Positions 17,513 through 27,253 are shown, counted from the stretch's first letter. The stretch is 64,000 nt of DNA from Clostridium tetanomorphum (GCF_017873215.1 NZ_JAGGKA010000009.1:88606-152605); one strand, 5' to 3'. Translations and numbers: made by a program. Notes: generated by a model not told the origin, from the letters alone.

Positions 17513-19768
17513 CTAAATTCTTCTTATATTATCTAATACTCTATATATAGCTATAGATAAATCTGTCCATGTAGCATTAGCCTTAGGTCTTATTTTATTA
17601 TCTTTAACTTCTAGAATTCCTAAACCTTTTGCTATAGACATGTAACCTAAATTTTCGCTTTTTATTTCCTTTAAATCAGAGATTTTTAAAGTAAATACGT
17701 CTTTAGACTGAGCTAATTTTTCATATCCTAAAAATTTAACTAATGTTTTTGCCATATCCTCTCTTGTAACCTTCGCATTTATATCAAACTTTCCTTCCTT
17801 ATTTGGGACTATTTCATATAATACTCCTAACTGTAAATACTTATAATCAGTACTATTTTTAGCAGTGCTACTTTCAAATCTTAAATCTGCAGCACCATTT
17901 AATAGATATGGTCTATATCCTTTAGCATTAACAAGCATCTTTATAAAATCCATTTGAGTTATTTCCTTATTTGCTTCAAAATTAACAGTATCCATTATTC
18001 CATTATACGCAAGTATATTTAATTCCTTTTCATAGGGATTTCCTTTAATTCTTTCCATAAATTTATCTATATTTGCATCTATTTCTTCTCCCATTTCATT
18101 CAGCTCTTTTCCTGAGAAAGCATCTACTCTAATCTGGGGAGCAGAATACCTAGAAACATAATTATGCCACATATATACTAATTTCATTTCATATTCTGGT
18201 TTTTTAGAATCATCCTTATTCTTATTTATCTTCAAATAATTTAACTCAGGTTTATATTTGTTAAATAATACATTTTTAACTTCTTCCTTACCTATCAAAT
18301 TCTTAGGTTCACTAAATTTAGCCTGTTCGTTCCACTTAATTGAAAATTCACCTAGTTCTTCTTTTACAGCATCAATAGCTACAGCTATATAATCATAATC
18401 ATAATTTATACCATTAACTATTCGCAAAAAATTGAAATGATATCTTTTGTCATAAATATTTGCATCATTTATATAATCTACCTGTTTGGTATTTATATCC
18501 TTTAGTTTTTCAGGTGCATATTTTACTATAGATTCTATAGCTTTATTATAAGCTTGTTCCCAGGTTATTTTGGCTTGACTATTTTCATCTTGTGGAGAAC
18601 TTTTATATAAATTAACTATGTTTTCAGTCAAGGCATCTATAGTTATCTGACCACCATTATATCCTTTATTTTTATCTTTATCCTTCTGAAAATCCATAGA
18701 CCAGGTATTTTTAGCTCCAAATACATTATCTTTATTTTCGTTATATCTTATGTTATTAATTTCATACCCTTCTCCATATAATTGTTTTATTTCTTTCTTA
18801 GCTAATTCTATTGCTCTATCCTTACTTATTTCTTTGTCTAATGGTTTATTTATTTTTATATTATTCAAATAATCTTTCTTCTCTTTATCTGTTAAATCTT
18901 TTTCTACTTTTTTTCCCCAATTATTACTTATAAATTCTCCACTTTTAGCATCCAGTACTGATCCATTAGCAAACTTAGCATCATAAACTAACTTAGTCTT
19001 ACTGCGGTTTTCTTCATATTTATCTGTATAATCAGTATATAAAAGATCCATATTTAAATCTTTTTTCATTGTCTCTTCAGCTTTATTTGCTGAAATTATT
19101 CCATCTACAGAAGGTACCTTTATATTATCATCCCAATTAATATGATAAGTTACTACATCCCCATTAACTCCATCTACTTCCACTGTTAATAAATTCTGAT
19201 CAAATTTTACCCCATTAATATACCTTACATAATTATATCTATAAATATTATCTGATGATCTATTAATATAATTTGTATTAGATCTTACGTATTTTGTTTC
19301 TTTAAATTCCTTTGAATTAATTTTCTTTAAAAAATCCTCCGCTTTCTTTCTTCCTTCTTCTTCTGTTATTTTAGAAATATTGCTAGTTTCATCTTGTCCA
19401 TATTGTCGTTTTGAAGCTCTTGTTATTTTCCCATTAGAAGCATCCACAAACACTTGCATATCGTTATTGCTATTATCTTTTTTCCAATATATCAACCAAC
19501 TAAAATTCCCCTCTTCACTGGACTGGGAAAACTCCACTGAACATTTATACTGCTTTTCATCTACATTTACATTAAAATATTCTTTTAAAGCTTTTTTAGA
19601 AATATTTTTAGCTTCTTCTTTAGAAACTTTAGCTTTCTTTTCCATTGCTGCTATATTAGTATTTGTTTTATTTGGAATTGTATTAATATCCTTTGCAAAA
19701 ACTAAAGAATAATTAGTAAAAATTAATGCTACTCCTAATACTAAAGAAACTAGATTTTTGCTTTTCAT
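17513..19768 (-). CDS. Exported YcdB-repeat protein with SLH-like C terminus
   Basis: The protein is 751 residues. Residues 1-25 form a signal peptide (KNLVSLVLGVALIFTNYSLVFA). Several tandem domains of the YcdB/PepSY-like type follow, recognisable by repeats of the pattern KAxxxAxKxIxK and by phrases such as VFVDASNGKITRASK and VEVDGVNGDVVTYHI. The last 160 residues resemble S-layer homology domains, with VTREDMAKTLVKFLGYEKL. It is probably attached to the cell wall. Function is unknown. The ATG at 19768 is chosen because GGAGGG lies just upstream; the longer frame starts within that site. Confidence 0.75.
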   Translation of the reverse strand: MKSKNLVSLVLGVALIFTNYSLVFAKDINTIPNKTNTNIAAMEKKAKVSKEEAKNISKKALKEYFNVNVDEKQYKCSVEFSQSSEEGNFSWLIYWKKDNSNNDMQVFVDASNGKITRASKRQYGQDETSNISKITEEEGRKKAEDFLKKINSKEFKETKYVRSNTNYINRSSDNIYRYNYVRYINGVKFDQNLLTVEVDGVNGDVVTYHINWDDNIKVPSVDGIISANKAEETMKKDLNMDLLYTDYTDKYEENRSKTKLVYDAKFANGSVLDAKSGEFISNNWGKKVEKDLTDKEKKDYLNNIKINKPLDKEISKDRAIELAKKEIKQLYGEGYEINNIRYNENKDNVFGAKNTWSMDFQKDKDKNKGYNGGQITIDALTENIVNLYKSSPQDENSQAKITWEQAYNKAIESIVKYAPEKLKDINTKQVDYINDANIYDKRYHFNFLRIVNGINYDYDYIAVAIDAVKEELGEFSIKWNEQAKFSEPKNLIGKEEVKNVLFNKYKPELNYLKINKNKDDSKKPEYEMKLVYMWHNYVSRYSAPQIRVDAFSGKELNEMGEEIDANIDKFMERIKGNPYEKELNILAYNGIMDTVNFEANKEITQMDFIKMLVNAKGYRPYLLNGAADLRFESSTAKNSTDYKYLQLGVLYEIVPNKEGKFDINAKVTREDMAKTLVKFLGYEKLAQSKDVFTLKISDLKEIKSENLGYMSIAKGLGILEVKDNKIRPKANATWTDLSIAIYRVLDNIRRI

Positions 19769-19927
19769 AAAACTTCCCTCCATCTTCAAATTTAATCATC
19801 ACTTATATATACGCAAAATTTGTATAATTAGTTATATTATAGTTATATATTTTTCTAATCATTATATTAGACGATCCATCCTTTAAATTCGCTTCAAAAA
19901 ATTTCATAAATTTCTAATAATATAAAA

Positions 19928-19965
19928 ACTCTGTTTATACTTTAACCTAGAAATATAAACAGAGT
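19928..19965 (-). terminator. Terminator of the 79-residue gene
   Basis: ACTCTGTTTATA and TATAAACAGAGT form a 12-bp perfect stem followed on the minus strand by TTTTTAT. Confidence 0.8.
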
Positions 19966-20024
19966 AATATACTTATATAAATTTTTAACTGCCATCTATA
20001 TATTCAAAATAAAACTTTACTTTA

Positions 20025-20264
20025 TTATTGAAGATTTATGTTATCAGGAAGTAATAAAAAATTTAAATTCTTAAGGGTATTTTTATAAGATATATCATTT
20101 GCTATATCCTTAGCTTCTTTTAAGCTCCTAGCTTTAAAAGTAAAGTGTCCTCCTTCTCTATTGTAGAACCCTCCACCTATTAAATATTTTGAATTTTCAT
20201 TAATATCCTTTGATTCTTTGCCATTTACATTATAGTATATTTTTATAAATAGTTTGTTATCCAT
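20025..20264 (-). CDS. Small conserved-looking protein, function unknown
   Basis: The protein is 79 residues, charged, with no signal peptide or membrane segment. The segment HFTFKARSLKEAKDIANDISYKN resembles an amphipathic helix after a strand. A GGGAGG ribosome site eight bases before the ATG and a strong terminator downstream support a real gene. It is monocistronic. I do not recognise the family. Confidence 0.6.
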   Translation of the reverse strand: MDNKLFIKIYYNVNGKESKDINENSKYLIGGGFYNREGGHFTFKARSLKEAKDIANDISYKNTLKNLNFLLLPDNINLQ

Positions 20265-20403
20265 AAAGTATACCTCCCAAATTTACCATTTAACCTTTGA
20301 ATCTTTATAATAAATATATTAACTTTCTATATGAAATATTACATTTTTATTATACAGAACATATGTTCGCGAGTCAAGAAAAAGTTTATATTTAATACTA
20401 AAA

Positions 20404-20441
20404 TAAGCTTCATATGGATTAAAAAATCCATATGAAGCTTA
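20404..20441 (-). terminator. Terminator after the sugar-isomerase-like gene
   Basis: AAGCTTCATATGGATT and AATCCATATGAAGCTT form a 16-bp perfect stem with a short A-loop; T-rich sequence follows on the minus strand. Confidence 0.85.
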
Positions 20442-20446
20442 GAATA

Positions 20447-21253
20447 TTAATCTAATAAATAATTACTTAGTTTATTAATTCTTCTATATGCCTTTCTTAA
20501 AAATTCTTCTGGCCCCTTAATTTTATCTTCTTCTTTAGTAAAAACCTCCATGCTTATATATTTATTATAACTATCTAAAGGAAAACTCTCTTTAATCTTT
20601 TCCCAATCTATATTTCCTTCATAAGGTATCCAATGTCTATCAGCTATTCCATCATTATCAGATATATGAGTAGTAAAAAGCCTATGACCATACAGCTTCA
20701 AAAGATCTATTTCTTTGCCTAAGCAAATAGCATTATGGGAAGAGTCAAAACAAAGTCCTAAATTAGGAGAATTTATATTAGATAAAAGATAATGAATAAA
20801 TTCTTTGTTATCCGTATTTTCTATAGCTACCTTTACATTATTTTCTTCTGCTGCTTTAGCTATTTTTTCTATACTATCTATTCCATACTTATTAGGCTGA
20901 GATAACTTAAAATCTTCTGTAACATGCATTACCATAAGTGGTATGGCAAACTCTCTACATTCTTTTATCCATTGTATATGCTTATTAACTATTTTTTCTC
21001 TTACTTCTCTATTGTCACTCCAAAACTCACTACAATTACTGAAGGGAGCATGGATATTTTCAAATTCTAATTCATAGCTACTAACTAATCTTGGTATATC
21101 TTCTTTTTTAACAGGAAAATCTCCTTCTTCATCCTCCCACCAAATAGACACTCCTTTAAATCCAACCTTTTTTATAAGTCTTAGTCTCTCCCGAAGAGGC
21201 ATAATAAATCCAAACCAAGAAAATATACCCAAATTCAATTCATCTTTTGTCAT
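20447..21253 (-). CDS. Sugar phosphate isomerase/epimerase-like TIM barrel
   Basis: The protein is 268 residues of the xylose-isomerase-like/AP endonuclease 2 fold. Conserved metal-site segments are FENIHAPF, VAIENTD, LGLCFDSSHNAI, FTTHISDNDG and ISMEVFTKEE. These enzymes isomerise or epimerise small sugars, but the substrate cannot be inferred here. It starts 13 bp after the M19 dipeptidase gene and is probably co-transcribed with it. AAAGGATGAG precedes the ATG. Confidence 0.8.
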   Translation of the reverse strand: MTKDELNLGIFSWFGFIMPLRERLRLIKKVGFKGVSIWWEDEEGDFPVKKEDIPRLVSSYELEFENIHAPFSNCSEFWSDNREVREKIVNKHIQWIKECREFAIPLMVMHVTEDFKLSQPNKYGIDSIEKIAKAAEENNVKVAIENTDNKEFIHYLLSNINSPNLGLCFDSSHNAICLGKEIDLLKLYGHRLFTTHISDNDGIADRHWIPYEGNIDWEKIKESFPLDSYNKYISMEVFTKEEDKIKGPEEFLRKAYRRINKLSNYLLD

Positions 21254-21266
21254 TTATTCTCATCCT

Positions 21267-22208
21267 TTACTTTAAAGTATCTTTAATTACTCTTTCTACA
21301 TTTTTATAGCATATTTTTTCTATTTCATTCTCTGAAAAATTAGCCTTATTTAGAGCAATTATTAACTTTTCCATTTGAGATATATCTTTAATTTCAACAT
21401 CACAAGAAATGCCATCAAAATCTGTTCCTAAAGCAATACAATCTATACTTCCTATATTTCTAATATATTTTATATGATTTATTATATCTTCTATTCTACT
21501 AATGCTACTTTCACCTAAAAATTCATTGCAGAAATTTATCCCCATAACCCCTCCTTTCTCTGATAAAAGTTTAATCATATCATCTGTTAGATTTCTCTTA
21601 TGAGGAGTAACTTCTCTTGCATTGGAATGTGATGCTACAAAAGGCTTCTTTGAATATTTAGCTACATCATAAAATCCCTTATCTGAAAGATGCGATACAT
21701 CTACTAGCATCCCCAATCTGTTCATTTCTTCTACCACCTCTATTCCCAAAGAAGTAAGCCCCTTATTTATATATTCTTCTTTACAATTTGGATATCCTAA
21801 TTCATTACCATAATTCCATGTAAGTGTTATAAGTCTTACTCCTAGTCTATAAAAATTTCTTAAATTGGAAATCTCCCCTTTTAAAGCTCCTCCTTCTTCT
21901 ATAGTTAAAAATGCAGATATTTTACCATTCTTTCTATTATTACAGAATTCATCATAATTTCTAGCTAAACCTAAAATATCCTTATTCTTATCCAATTGTA
22001 GATAAAATAAGTCTATCATTTTTAAACAAGTCTCTAAGGTATTCTCTACTTCATCTTTATCTATAAACATTGCAAAAAACTGTGCTAATGCATGTCCTTT
22101 TTCTAATTTTTCTATGTCTACAGAATAATTATTTTTCCTTAAATTTTTTTCTTCTTTACAATTTAGCAATTTATATAGTGTATCACAATGCATATCTATT
22201 ATATTCAT
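21267..22208 (-). CDS. Membrane dipeptidase family protein (peptidase M19)
   Basis: The protein is 313 residues, the usual length of M19 dipeptidases. MNIIDMHCDTLYKLL holds the first zinc ligands (HxD). ISAFLTIEEGGAL supplies the bridging Glu, and LVDVSHLSDKGF with PFVASHSNAREV the later His ligands. IALGTDFDGI is also typical. The enzyme hydrolyses dipeptides, including some with a D-residue at the C-terminal side. GAGGTG precedes the ATG at 22208; the GTG three codons upstream overlaps that site. It is followed by the TIM-barrel gene. Confidence 0.9.
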   Translation of the reverse strand: MNIIDMHCDTLYKLLNCKEEKNLRKNNYSVDIEKLEKGHALAQFFAMFIDKDEVENTLETCLKMIDLFYLQLDKNKDILGLARNYDEFCNNRKNGKISAFLTIEEGGALKGEISNLRNFYRLGVRLITLTWNYGNELGYPNCKEEYINKGLTSLGIEVVEEMNRLGMLVDVSHLSDKGFYDVAKYSKKPFVASHSNAREVTPHKRNLTDDMIKLLSEKGGVMGINFCNEFLGESSISRIEDIINHIKYIRNIGSIDCIALGTDFDGISCDVEIKDISQMEKLIIALNKANFSENEIEKICYKNVERVIKDTLK

Positions 22209-22251
22209 AAATATCACCTCTATTTAATGATATTACAGTAAATAAAAAAAA

Positions 22252-22276
22252 GAAACTCCAACTATTGTTGAGTTTC
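22252..22276 (-). terminator. Terminator after threonine synthase
   Basis: GAAACTCCAAC and GTTGAGTTTC pair around TATT, with a run of T on the minus strand after the stem. Confidence 0.8.
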
Positions 22277-22293
22277 CCTTAAATTTGTTATTA

Positions 22294-23502
22294 TTAAAAA
22301 TTATTAGCTATAAAGCTTTCTAATTCTTCTAATTTACACTGATATGACTTTAAATTGTGTTTTTCAAAAGCTGCAGTATATTTTAATCCACTTCCTGTTA
22401 CTATACAAGCTACAGTATCATTGTCTTTTAAGAAGCCTTCATTTTTTAGTTTTTTAACTGCTGCTAATGGAACACAAGATTCTGGTTGTGCAAAGATTCC
22501 TTCTTCAGCCATTTCTTTTTGTGCTAATATTATATCTTCATCTGTAACCGCTGTACAAGTTCCTTTTTTAGCCTTTATTTTTCTTAGGACTTCATTTCCA
22601 CTTGGAGGGAATGGATTTTCTATTCCATGGGCAATAGTACATGGGTTTTGTATTCTTTCTATCTTTTCTTTTCCCTTTATAAAAGCATTGTATATAGGTG
22701 AACAGCCTGATGCTTGAGCACAAATAAATTTAGGTATTCTATCTATTAACCCTACCGCTTTAAATTCTTCAAATCCCTTCAATATTCCTCTTATATTTCC
22801 TCCAGCACTTGTTGGCACTACCACATAATCAGGTACATTAAAATTTAATTGTTCACACATTTCAAAAGCTGCCGTTTTATAGCCTTCAACTCTATACGTA
22901 ACATCTGAATTAATAAAATAAATTTCTCTCTTTTTTCCTATTTCTAAACTTTCATAATAAAGCTTTCCATAATCCCCTTCTACTTTTATCAAATTTGATC
23001 CATATATGGCTACTGGATTTAGTTTTTCTGCTGGTATATTACTTCCTACAAATATAAAAGTATCAACCCCTGCTCTCTTACCATAAGCTGCAACAGACAC
23101 TGCCATATTTCCTGTGGATACTGCTCCTATCTTTTTATAACCTAAACTATACGCATGTTGAATTCCAAATAAAGTTCCTCTGTCTTTAAAAGACCAAGTA
23201 GGATTTTGGCTTTCATTCTTAAAATAAATTCCTTTTATACCTATCTTTTTAGCTATTTTAGGTGAAGGTACAAGAGAAGTAAAACCTTCATTTAAAGAAA
23301 GATCATTATTTATTTTATCAAAAGGGAAAAAATCTGAATATCTTTCCAATATAGTTTGAGTTAATGGACTTCCTTCCTTAATTTTCCCTTCTTTTATCAA
23401 TTCCATTTCTAAAGGCTCATTGCAATTATCACATCTTGGATTAACATGTTCTACCGAATATTCCTTTCCACAACCAGTGCATATAAGTTTAAAATCTTTC
23501 AT
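22294..23502 (-). CDS. thrC: Threonine synthase (PLP-dependent, zinc-ribbon form)
   Basis: The protein is 402 residues. A zinc ribbon with Cys at 8, 11, 24 and 27 precedes the fold-type II PLP domain. The PLP Lys is residue 106 in TWSFKDRGT, and SAGGNIRGI is the phosphate-binding loop. ThrC turns O-phosphohomoserine into threonine. No homoserine kinase or dehydrogenase is adjacent, so a related beta-replacement substrate cannot be excluded. AAAGGAGG before 23502 fixes the start; nine extra codons upstream are not used. It follows ridA by 30 bp. Confidence 0.85.
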   Translation of the reverse strand: MKDFKLICTGCGKEYSVEHVNPRCDNCNEPLEMELIKEGKIKEGSPLTQTILERYSDFFPFDKINNDLSLNEGFTSLVPSPKIAKKIGIKGIYFKNESQNPTWSFKDRGTLFGIQHAYSLGYKKIGAVSTGNMAVSVAAYGKRAGVDTFIFVGSNIPAEKLNPVAIYGSNLIKVEGDYGKLYYESLEIGKKREIYFINSDVTYRVEGYKTAAFEMCEQLNFNVPDYVVVPTSAGGNIRGILKGFEEFKAVGLIDRIPKFICAQASGCSPIYNAFIKGKEKIERIQNPCTIAHGIENPFPPSGNEVLRKIKAKKGTCTAVTDEDIILAQKEMAEEGIFAQPESCVPLAAVKKLKNEGFLKDNDTVACIVTGSGLKYTAAFEKHNLKSYQCKLEELESFIANNF

Positions 23503-23532
23503 TATGTATTCCTCCTTTGTTTTATACAATTT

Positions 23533-23916
23533 TTAATCTACTACTGCTATAGCTTCTATTTCAATCATAGCATTTCTTGGAAGCTTTGATACTTGAACAC
23601 AAGATCTAGCAGGCGGATTATTATTAAAATACTCCCCATATACTTTATTCATAATGCTAAAATCATTTATATCTCTCAAAAATACTGTAGTTTTTACTAC
23701 ATTTTCTAAAGATACTCCTGCTTCCTCAAGAATTGCTTTTACATTTTCAAGTGCAATTCTTGTAGCATTCTCTATGTTATCATCTACTAATTCTCCTGTA
23801 TTTAAGTCACTTGGAGTTCTTCCAGATAAAAATATTAAATTTCCTACTCTCACTGCATGTGAATATGGGCCTCTTGCTGGTGCGGCTTTACTACAATTAA
23901 TAATCTCCTTCTTCAT
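23533..23916 (-). CDS. ridA: RidA-family enamine/imine deaminase
   Basis: The protein is 127 residues, the normal RidA length. The substrate-binding Arg104 is present in PPARSCVQV, along with GPYSHAVRVG and the C-terminal IEIEAIAVV. RidA hydrolyses reactive enamines such as 2-aminoacrylate and 2-aminocrotonate released by PLP enzymes. It is the first gene before threonine synthase, so a protective link to that PLP enzyme is plausible. A clear AAAGGAG site precedes the ATG. Confidence 0.93.
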   Translation of the reverse strand: MKKEIINCSKAAPARGPYSHAVRVGNLIFLSGRTPSDLNTGELVDDNIENATRIALENVKAILEEAGVSLENVVKTTVFLRDINDFSIMNKVYGEYFNNNPPARSCVQVSKLPRNAMIEIEAIAVVD

Positions 23917-24008
23917 TTGCTATCTCCTTTAAAATATAATTTTCTTAATTTTTATAATTTCCTTAATATTAATTCTATAAATACTTAAAAAAACCTTTTT
24001 TATAAAAA

Positions 24009-24046
24009 ATAAAAAGACATAGATTTTAGTATCCAATGTCTTTTTA
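24009..24046 (-). terminator. Terminator of the 112-residue membrane protein gene
   Basis: AAAAAGACAT and ATGTCTTTTT form the stem, with further A/T pairing outward and a T-rich minus-strand tail. Confidence 0.75.
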
Positions 24047-24053
24047 TCTAGTA

Positions 24054-24392
24054 TTATTTATTGTCCTTATTGTTTTTCATTCTATTTGGTTTTGCTTTAG
24101 GTTTAATTTTAACATCATCTTTTTTATTTTTTGATTCCAATCTATCTTCATTAAATAAATCCATAAACCATAACATTAATACTACAAATACTCCTGATAT
24201 AGCCATTCCTGCTGGAGTAGTATTAAAACCTGGTTTAACCATAGATGGAGTTGTTAAAAGTGCAATAGCAGCAGCAAATATAATCCATTTATTGGGTTTG
24301 AATTTTGATAACACAAAGACTTTTAAAAGATTGTAAACTATTATTACTACAAATGCAAAAGCTAATATCTTAGCAAAATATAACCAATTCAT
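24054..24392 (-). CDS. Small membrane protein, function unknown
   Basis: The protein is 112 residues with three hydrophobic segments: about 5-30, 37-55 and 63-82. It ends in a Lys/Asp-rich cytoplasmic tail (KNKKDDVKIKPKAKPNRMK). A GGAGGAAC ribosome site precedes the ATG and a terminator follows, so it is a single-gene unit. It is divergent from the Lrp regulator. No family is recognised. Confidence 0.65.
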   Translation of the reverse strand: MNWLYFAKILAFAFVVIIVYNLLKVFVLSKFKPNKWIIFAAAIALLTTPSMVKPGFNTTPAGMAISGVFVVLMLWFMDLFNEDRLESKNKKDDVKIKPKAKPNRMKNNKDNK

Positions 24393-24519
24393 ATAATGTT
24401 CCTCCTCTCCAAACTAGCCTTACTCTATATATTATTGTATATTTTTTTAAATATATCAACAGTAAATTAATTTATTTTGTATAATAGTTATATACAGTAA
24501 AATTTTTAGGGGTGGTTTT

Positions 24520-24999
24520 GTGGAATTTACTAAAAGTCAACAATTAGATTCATTAGATTTAGAAATATTAAGTATATTAATCAAGGACTCTAGAACTCCT
24601 TTTCTAGAGATAGCAAGACAATGCCATGTTAGCGGTGGTACAATACATGTAAGAATAAAAAAAATGGAAGAAATGAATATAATTAAAGGTTCTAAACTAA
24701 TAATCGATACTGCTAAAATAGGATTTGATATTTGCTGTTTTATAGGGATAAATTTAGAGAAAGCCTCTTTTCTTAGCCAAGTAGCGGAAAGTCTAGAAAA
24801 AATACCAGAAATAGTAGAACTATATTATACTACTGGTGATTATTCAATATTCCTTAAAGTAATCTGTCAAAACATATCTCATCTTCAAAAACTTTTGGCA
24901 GATAAGCTTCAAATTATTGAAGGAGTACAAAGTACTTCAACTGTAATTTGTTTGCTTCAGAAATTAGATAGAAATATTCAATTAAATGAATTATATTAA
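24520..24999 (+). CDS. Lrp/AsnC-family transcriptional regulator
   Basis: The protein is 159 residues. It has an N-terminal helix-turn-helix (LDLEILSILIKDSRTPFLEIAR and HVSGGTIHVRIKKMEEMNIIKG) and a C-terminal RAM ligand-binding domain (ELYYTTGDYSIFLKVIC). Such proteins sense amino acids and form octamers. The start is GTG with AGGGGTGG upstream. The divergent gene is a membrane protein; ridA and thrC lie beyond it. Its targets cannot be stated from the sequence. Confidence 0.9.
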   Translation: MEFTKSQQLDSLDLEILSILIKDSRTPFLEIARQCHVSGGTIHVRIKKMEEMNIIKGSKLIIDTAKIGFDICCFIGINLEKASFLSQVAESLEKIPEIVELYYTTGDYSIFLKVICQNISHLQKLLADKLQIIEGVQSTSTVICLLQKLDRNIQLNELY

Positions 25000-25108
25000 T
25001 TTTAAAAATAAAAGCTTCTATCTTTTATTCTTTTATAGTTATATTTTTTTATTTATTGGTAAAAATATAATTGTATTATAGTATTAAACTAAAAAGGAGA
25101 TGTAAAGT

Positions 25109-25318
25109 ATGAGAGCTTTAGATGTAACCGCACTTGTTTTAGTTATTATAGGAGCTATAAATTGGGGACTAATTGGATTTTTTAGTTTCGATCTAGTAGC
25201 AGCTCTTTTTGGAACAATGACTGCTTTTACACGAGTTGTATATGCCCTTGTTGGTATAGCAGGGCTTTATGCTATTTCATTCTTAGGAAGAGATAGAGAA
25301 GTTGGAGAGGCTAAATAA
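25109..25318 (+). CDS. DUF378 family small membrane protein
   Basis: The protein is 69 residues with two membrane segments. It contains the DUF378 pattern LVIIGAINWGLIGFFSFDLVA and a second segment with RVVYALVGIAGLYA. These small proteins (YuzA type) are widespread in Firmicutes and of unknown function. An AAGGAGAT site precedes the ATG, and a strong terminator follows. Confidence 0.88.
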   Translation: MRALDVTALVLVIIGAINWGLIGFFSFDLVAALFGTMTAFTRVVYALVGIAGLYAISFLGRDREVGEAK

Positions 25319-25348
25319 ATTTTAGCATAATAACAAAAATCATAATAA

Positions 25349-25391
25349 CAAAAATAGAAATGTTGATTTTTATCAACATTTCTATTTTTAT
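25349..25391. terminator. Bidirectional terminator
   Basis: AAAATAGAAATGTTGAT and ATCAACATTTCTATTTT form a 17-bp stem with a tiny loop between the convergent DUF378 and NhaC-family genes. Confidence 0.9.
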
Positions 25392-25408
25392 TATCCAAAT
25401 CACTTATT

Positions 25409-27166
25409 CTAATTAAGATTTGCTGCTTCTTTATTAAGTAAAGTATTTTCTTCTACTTCTTCGATTGGTTTTCCTAATATATATAAACTTAATATTGTAG
25501 CAACTATAGATACTGGTAACACTATATAAATTGGTAATCCCAATCCAGCTGGAATATATCCAAATACTATGGTTATAGCAGCTATTGTAAGTGAATACCA
25601 CATTTGAGTTTTTACATGCTCTAAATGATCGCAAGCTGATCCCATAGAAGATAATATAGTTGTATCAGATATTGGTGAACAATGATCTCCAAATATAGCT
25701 CCAGTAAGTACTGCACTACAACTAACTATTACATACTGAGGGTCTCCAGCTCCAATACCATGTGCTAATGGTATTGTAAGTGGCATAAGTATTCCCATAG
25801 TACCATAAGAAGTTCCTGTAGCAAATGATATTATAGATCCCATTATAAATATAATTGAAGGTAATATAAACTTAGGTAATGAATTTGATAATACTGTTAC
25901 TAAAAATTTAGCTGTACCAAGTTCTTTTATAACTGAACTTAAAGACCAAGCTAAAAGCAATATTACTCCTGTAATAATTAAAGACTTCATTCCATCAACC
26001 CAACTATCTATTGCTTCTCCTAAAGTAAATATCTTTTGAGATATTCCCATAACAATAGCTACTATACTAGCAAATAATGCTGCCTGAAATAATACAACAC
26101 TAGCATCAGAAGCACTAAAAGTTTCTCTTATTGCTGTAAAGGAAGTGGGACTATTAACTAATATAGCCTTAATTGCTTCATCTTTTCCAGCCATTACGCT
26201 TTGATATCCGTTAAAGTAGAATCCTCCAAAGGCACTAATAAGCAATACTCCAATTGGAATTATAGCATTCCAAACACTTAATTTGATTCCTTCTTTTGGT
26301 TCTAAACTAGTAGCTTCTGAAGAAACCATAGGTTTAGCTCCATCTCCAAGAACTTTTCCTGTAGTTCTTGCTCTTCTTTCTGCTGTACGCATAGGTCCAA
26401 ACTCTCTTAATGTCAATGCAGAACCAACAATAAATATTAAAATTAATATATTATAAAATCTATATGGAATAGTTTGTACAAATAATCCATAAGCATTTAC
26501 ATTTTCTCCTATGGATGTATAAGCATCCTTTATTAAGCTTATTTCATACCCTACCCAAGTGGATATTAAAGCTATTCCAGATATAGGAGCTGCTGTAGCA
26601 TCTACGATAAAAGATAACTTTTCTCTTGATATTTTCATTTTATCTGTAACTGGTCTCATTATTGGTCCTACTATAAGTGAATTTGCATAGTCATCAAAGA
26701 ATACAAGTAATCCTAAAAACCAAGTTATTATTTGAGCGCTTACTGGACTTTTAGCCTTTTTAGCAAGACTTTCTGCTATAGCTTTTGCGCCTCCCATTTT
26801 TGAAACTAATGCTATAAGACCTCCAATAGTCATACATTGAAGTATAATTCCTGCGTTCCAAGGATCTGCCAAAGAGCCTTTTAGTTTATCTACAATATCT
26901 AAAAATCCATAGAAAAACGCTCCTAAAATATTATGTCCTGATAATTGTGCTAAAAATGTTCCTGAAAATACTCCTATAAAAAGTGAAAGAACAACATTCT
27001 TAGTTATAAATGCTAAAACTATTGCGATAAAAGGTGGTAATAAAGTAAGTATTCCTAGTCTTTCAGAATTTAATTGAGCTACATCTGGCTCTGCTGCCAA
27101 AACTGTAGTAGTAAATAAAAAGATAAGCATTAATACCGTGGTTAAAATAAAAGATTTCTTTTTCAC
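25409..27166 (-). CDS. lysW: NhaC-family transporter, probable lysine transporter
   Basis: The protein is 585 residues with about 12 membrane segments and an N-terminal signal-like segment (ILTTVLMLIFLFTTTVLA). Blocks such as FFDDYANSLIVGP and GDHCSPISDTTILSS identify the NhaC superfamily, annotated as Na+/H+ antiporters. The gene is preceded by a lysine riboswitch with a terminator. Comparative work on lysine regulation has named such L-box-controlled NhaC members LysW and predicted lysine uptake. Import of lysine, probably with Na+ or H+, is therefore the best call here. The start is GTG after GAGGAGG. No experimental transport evidence is visible. Confidence 0.8.
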   Translation of the reverse strand: MKKKSFILTTVLMLIFLFTTTVLAAEPDVAQLNSERLGILTLLPPFIAIVLAFITKNVVLSLFIGVFSGTFLAQLSGHNILGAFFYGFLDIVDKLKGSLADPWNAGIILQCMTIGGLIALVSKMGGAKAIAESLAKKAKSPVSAQIITWFLGLLVFFDDYANSLIVGPIMRPVTDKMKISREKLSFIVDATAAPISGIALISTWVGYEISLIKDAYTSIGENVNAYGLFVQTIPYRFYNILILIFIVGSALTLREFGPMRTAERRARTTGKVLGDGAKPMVSSEATSLEPKEGIKLSVWNAIIPIGVLLISAFGGFYFNGYQSVMAGKDEAIKAILVNSPTSFTAIRETFSASDASVVLFQAALFASIVAIVMGISQKIFTLGEAIDSWVDGMKSLIITGVILLLAWSLSSVIKELGTAKFLVTVLSNSLPKFILPSIIFIMGSIISFATGTSYGTMGILMPLTIPLAHGIGAGDPQYVIVSCSAVLTGAIFGDHCSPISDTTILSSMGSACDHLEHVKTQMWYSLTIAAITIVFGYIPAGLGLPIYIVLPVSIVATILSLYILGKPIEEVEENTLLNKEAANLN

Positions 27167-27253
27167 AATCTTCTCCTCCTCATTTTTTATTTGTTAAACA
27201 TAAAAGTTTAACTAAATAGTGAATACTCTTCTGCGGAGGAGAGTCCATCACAA

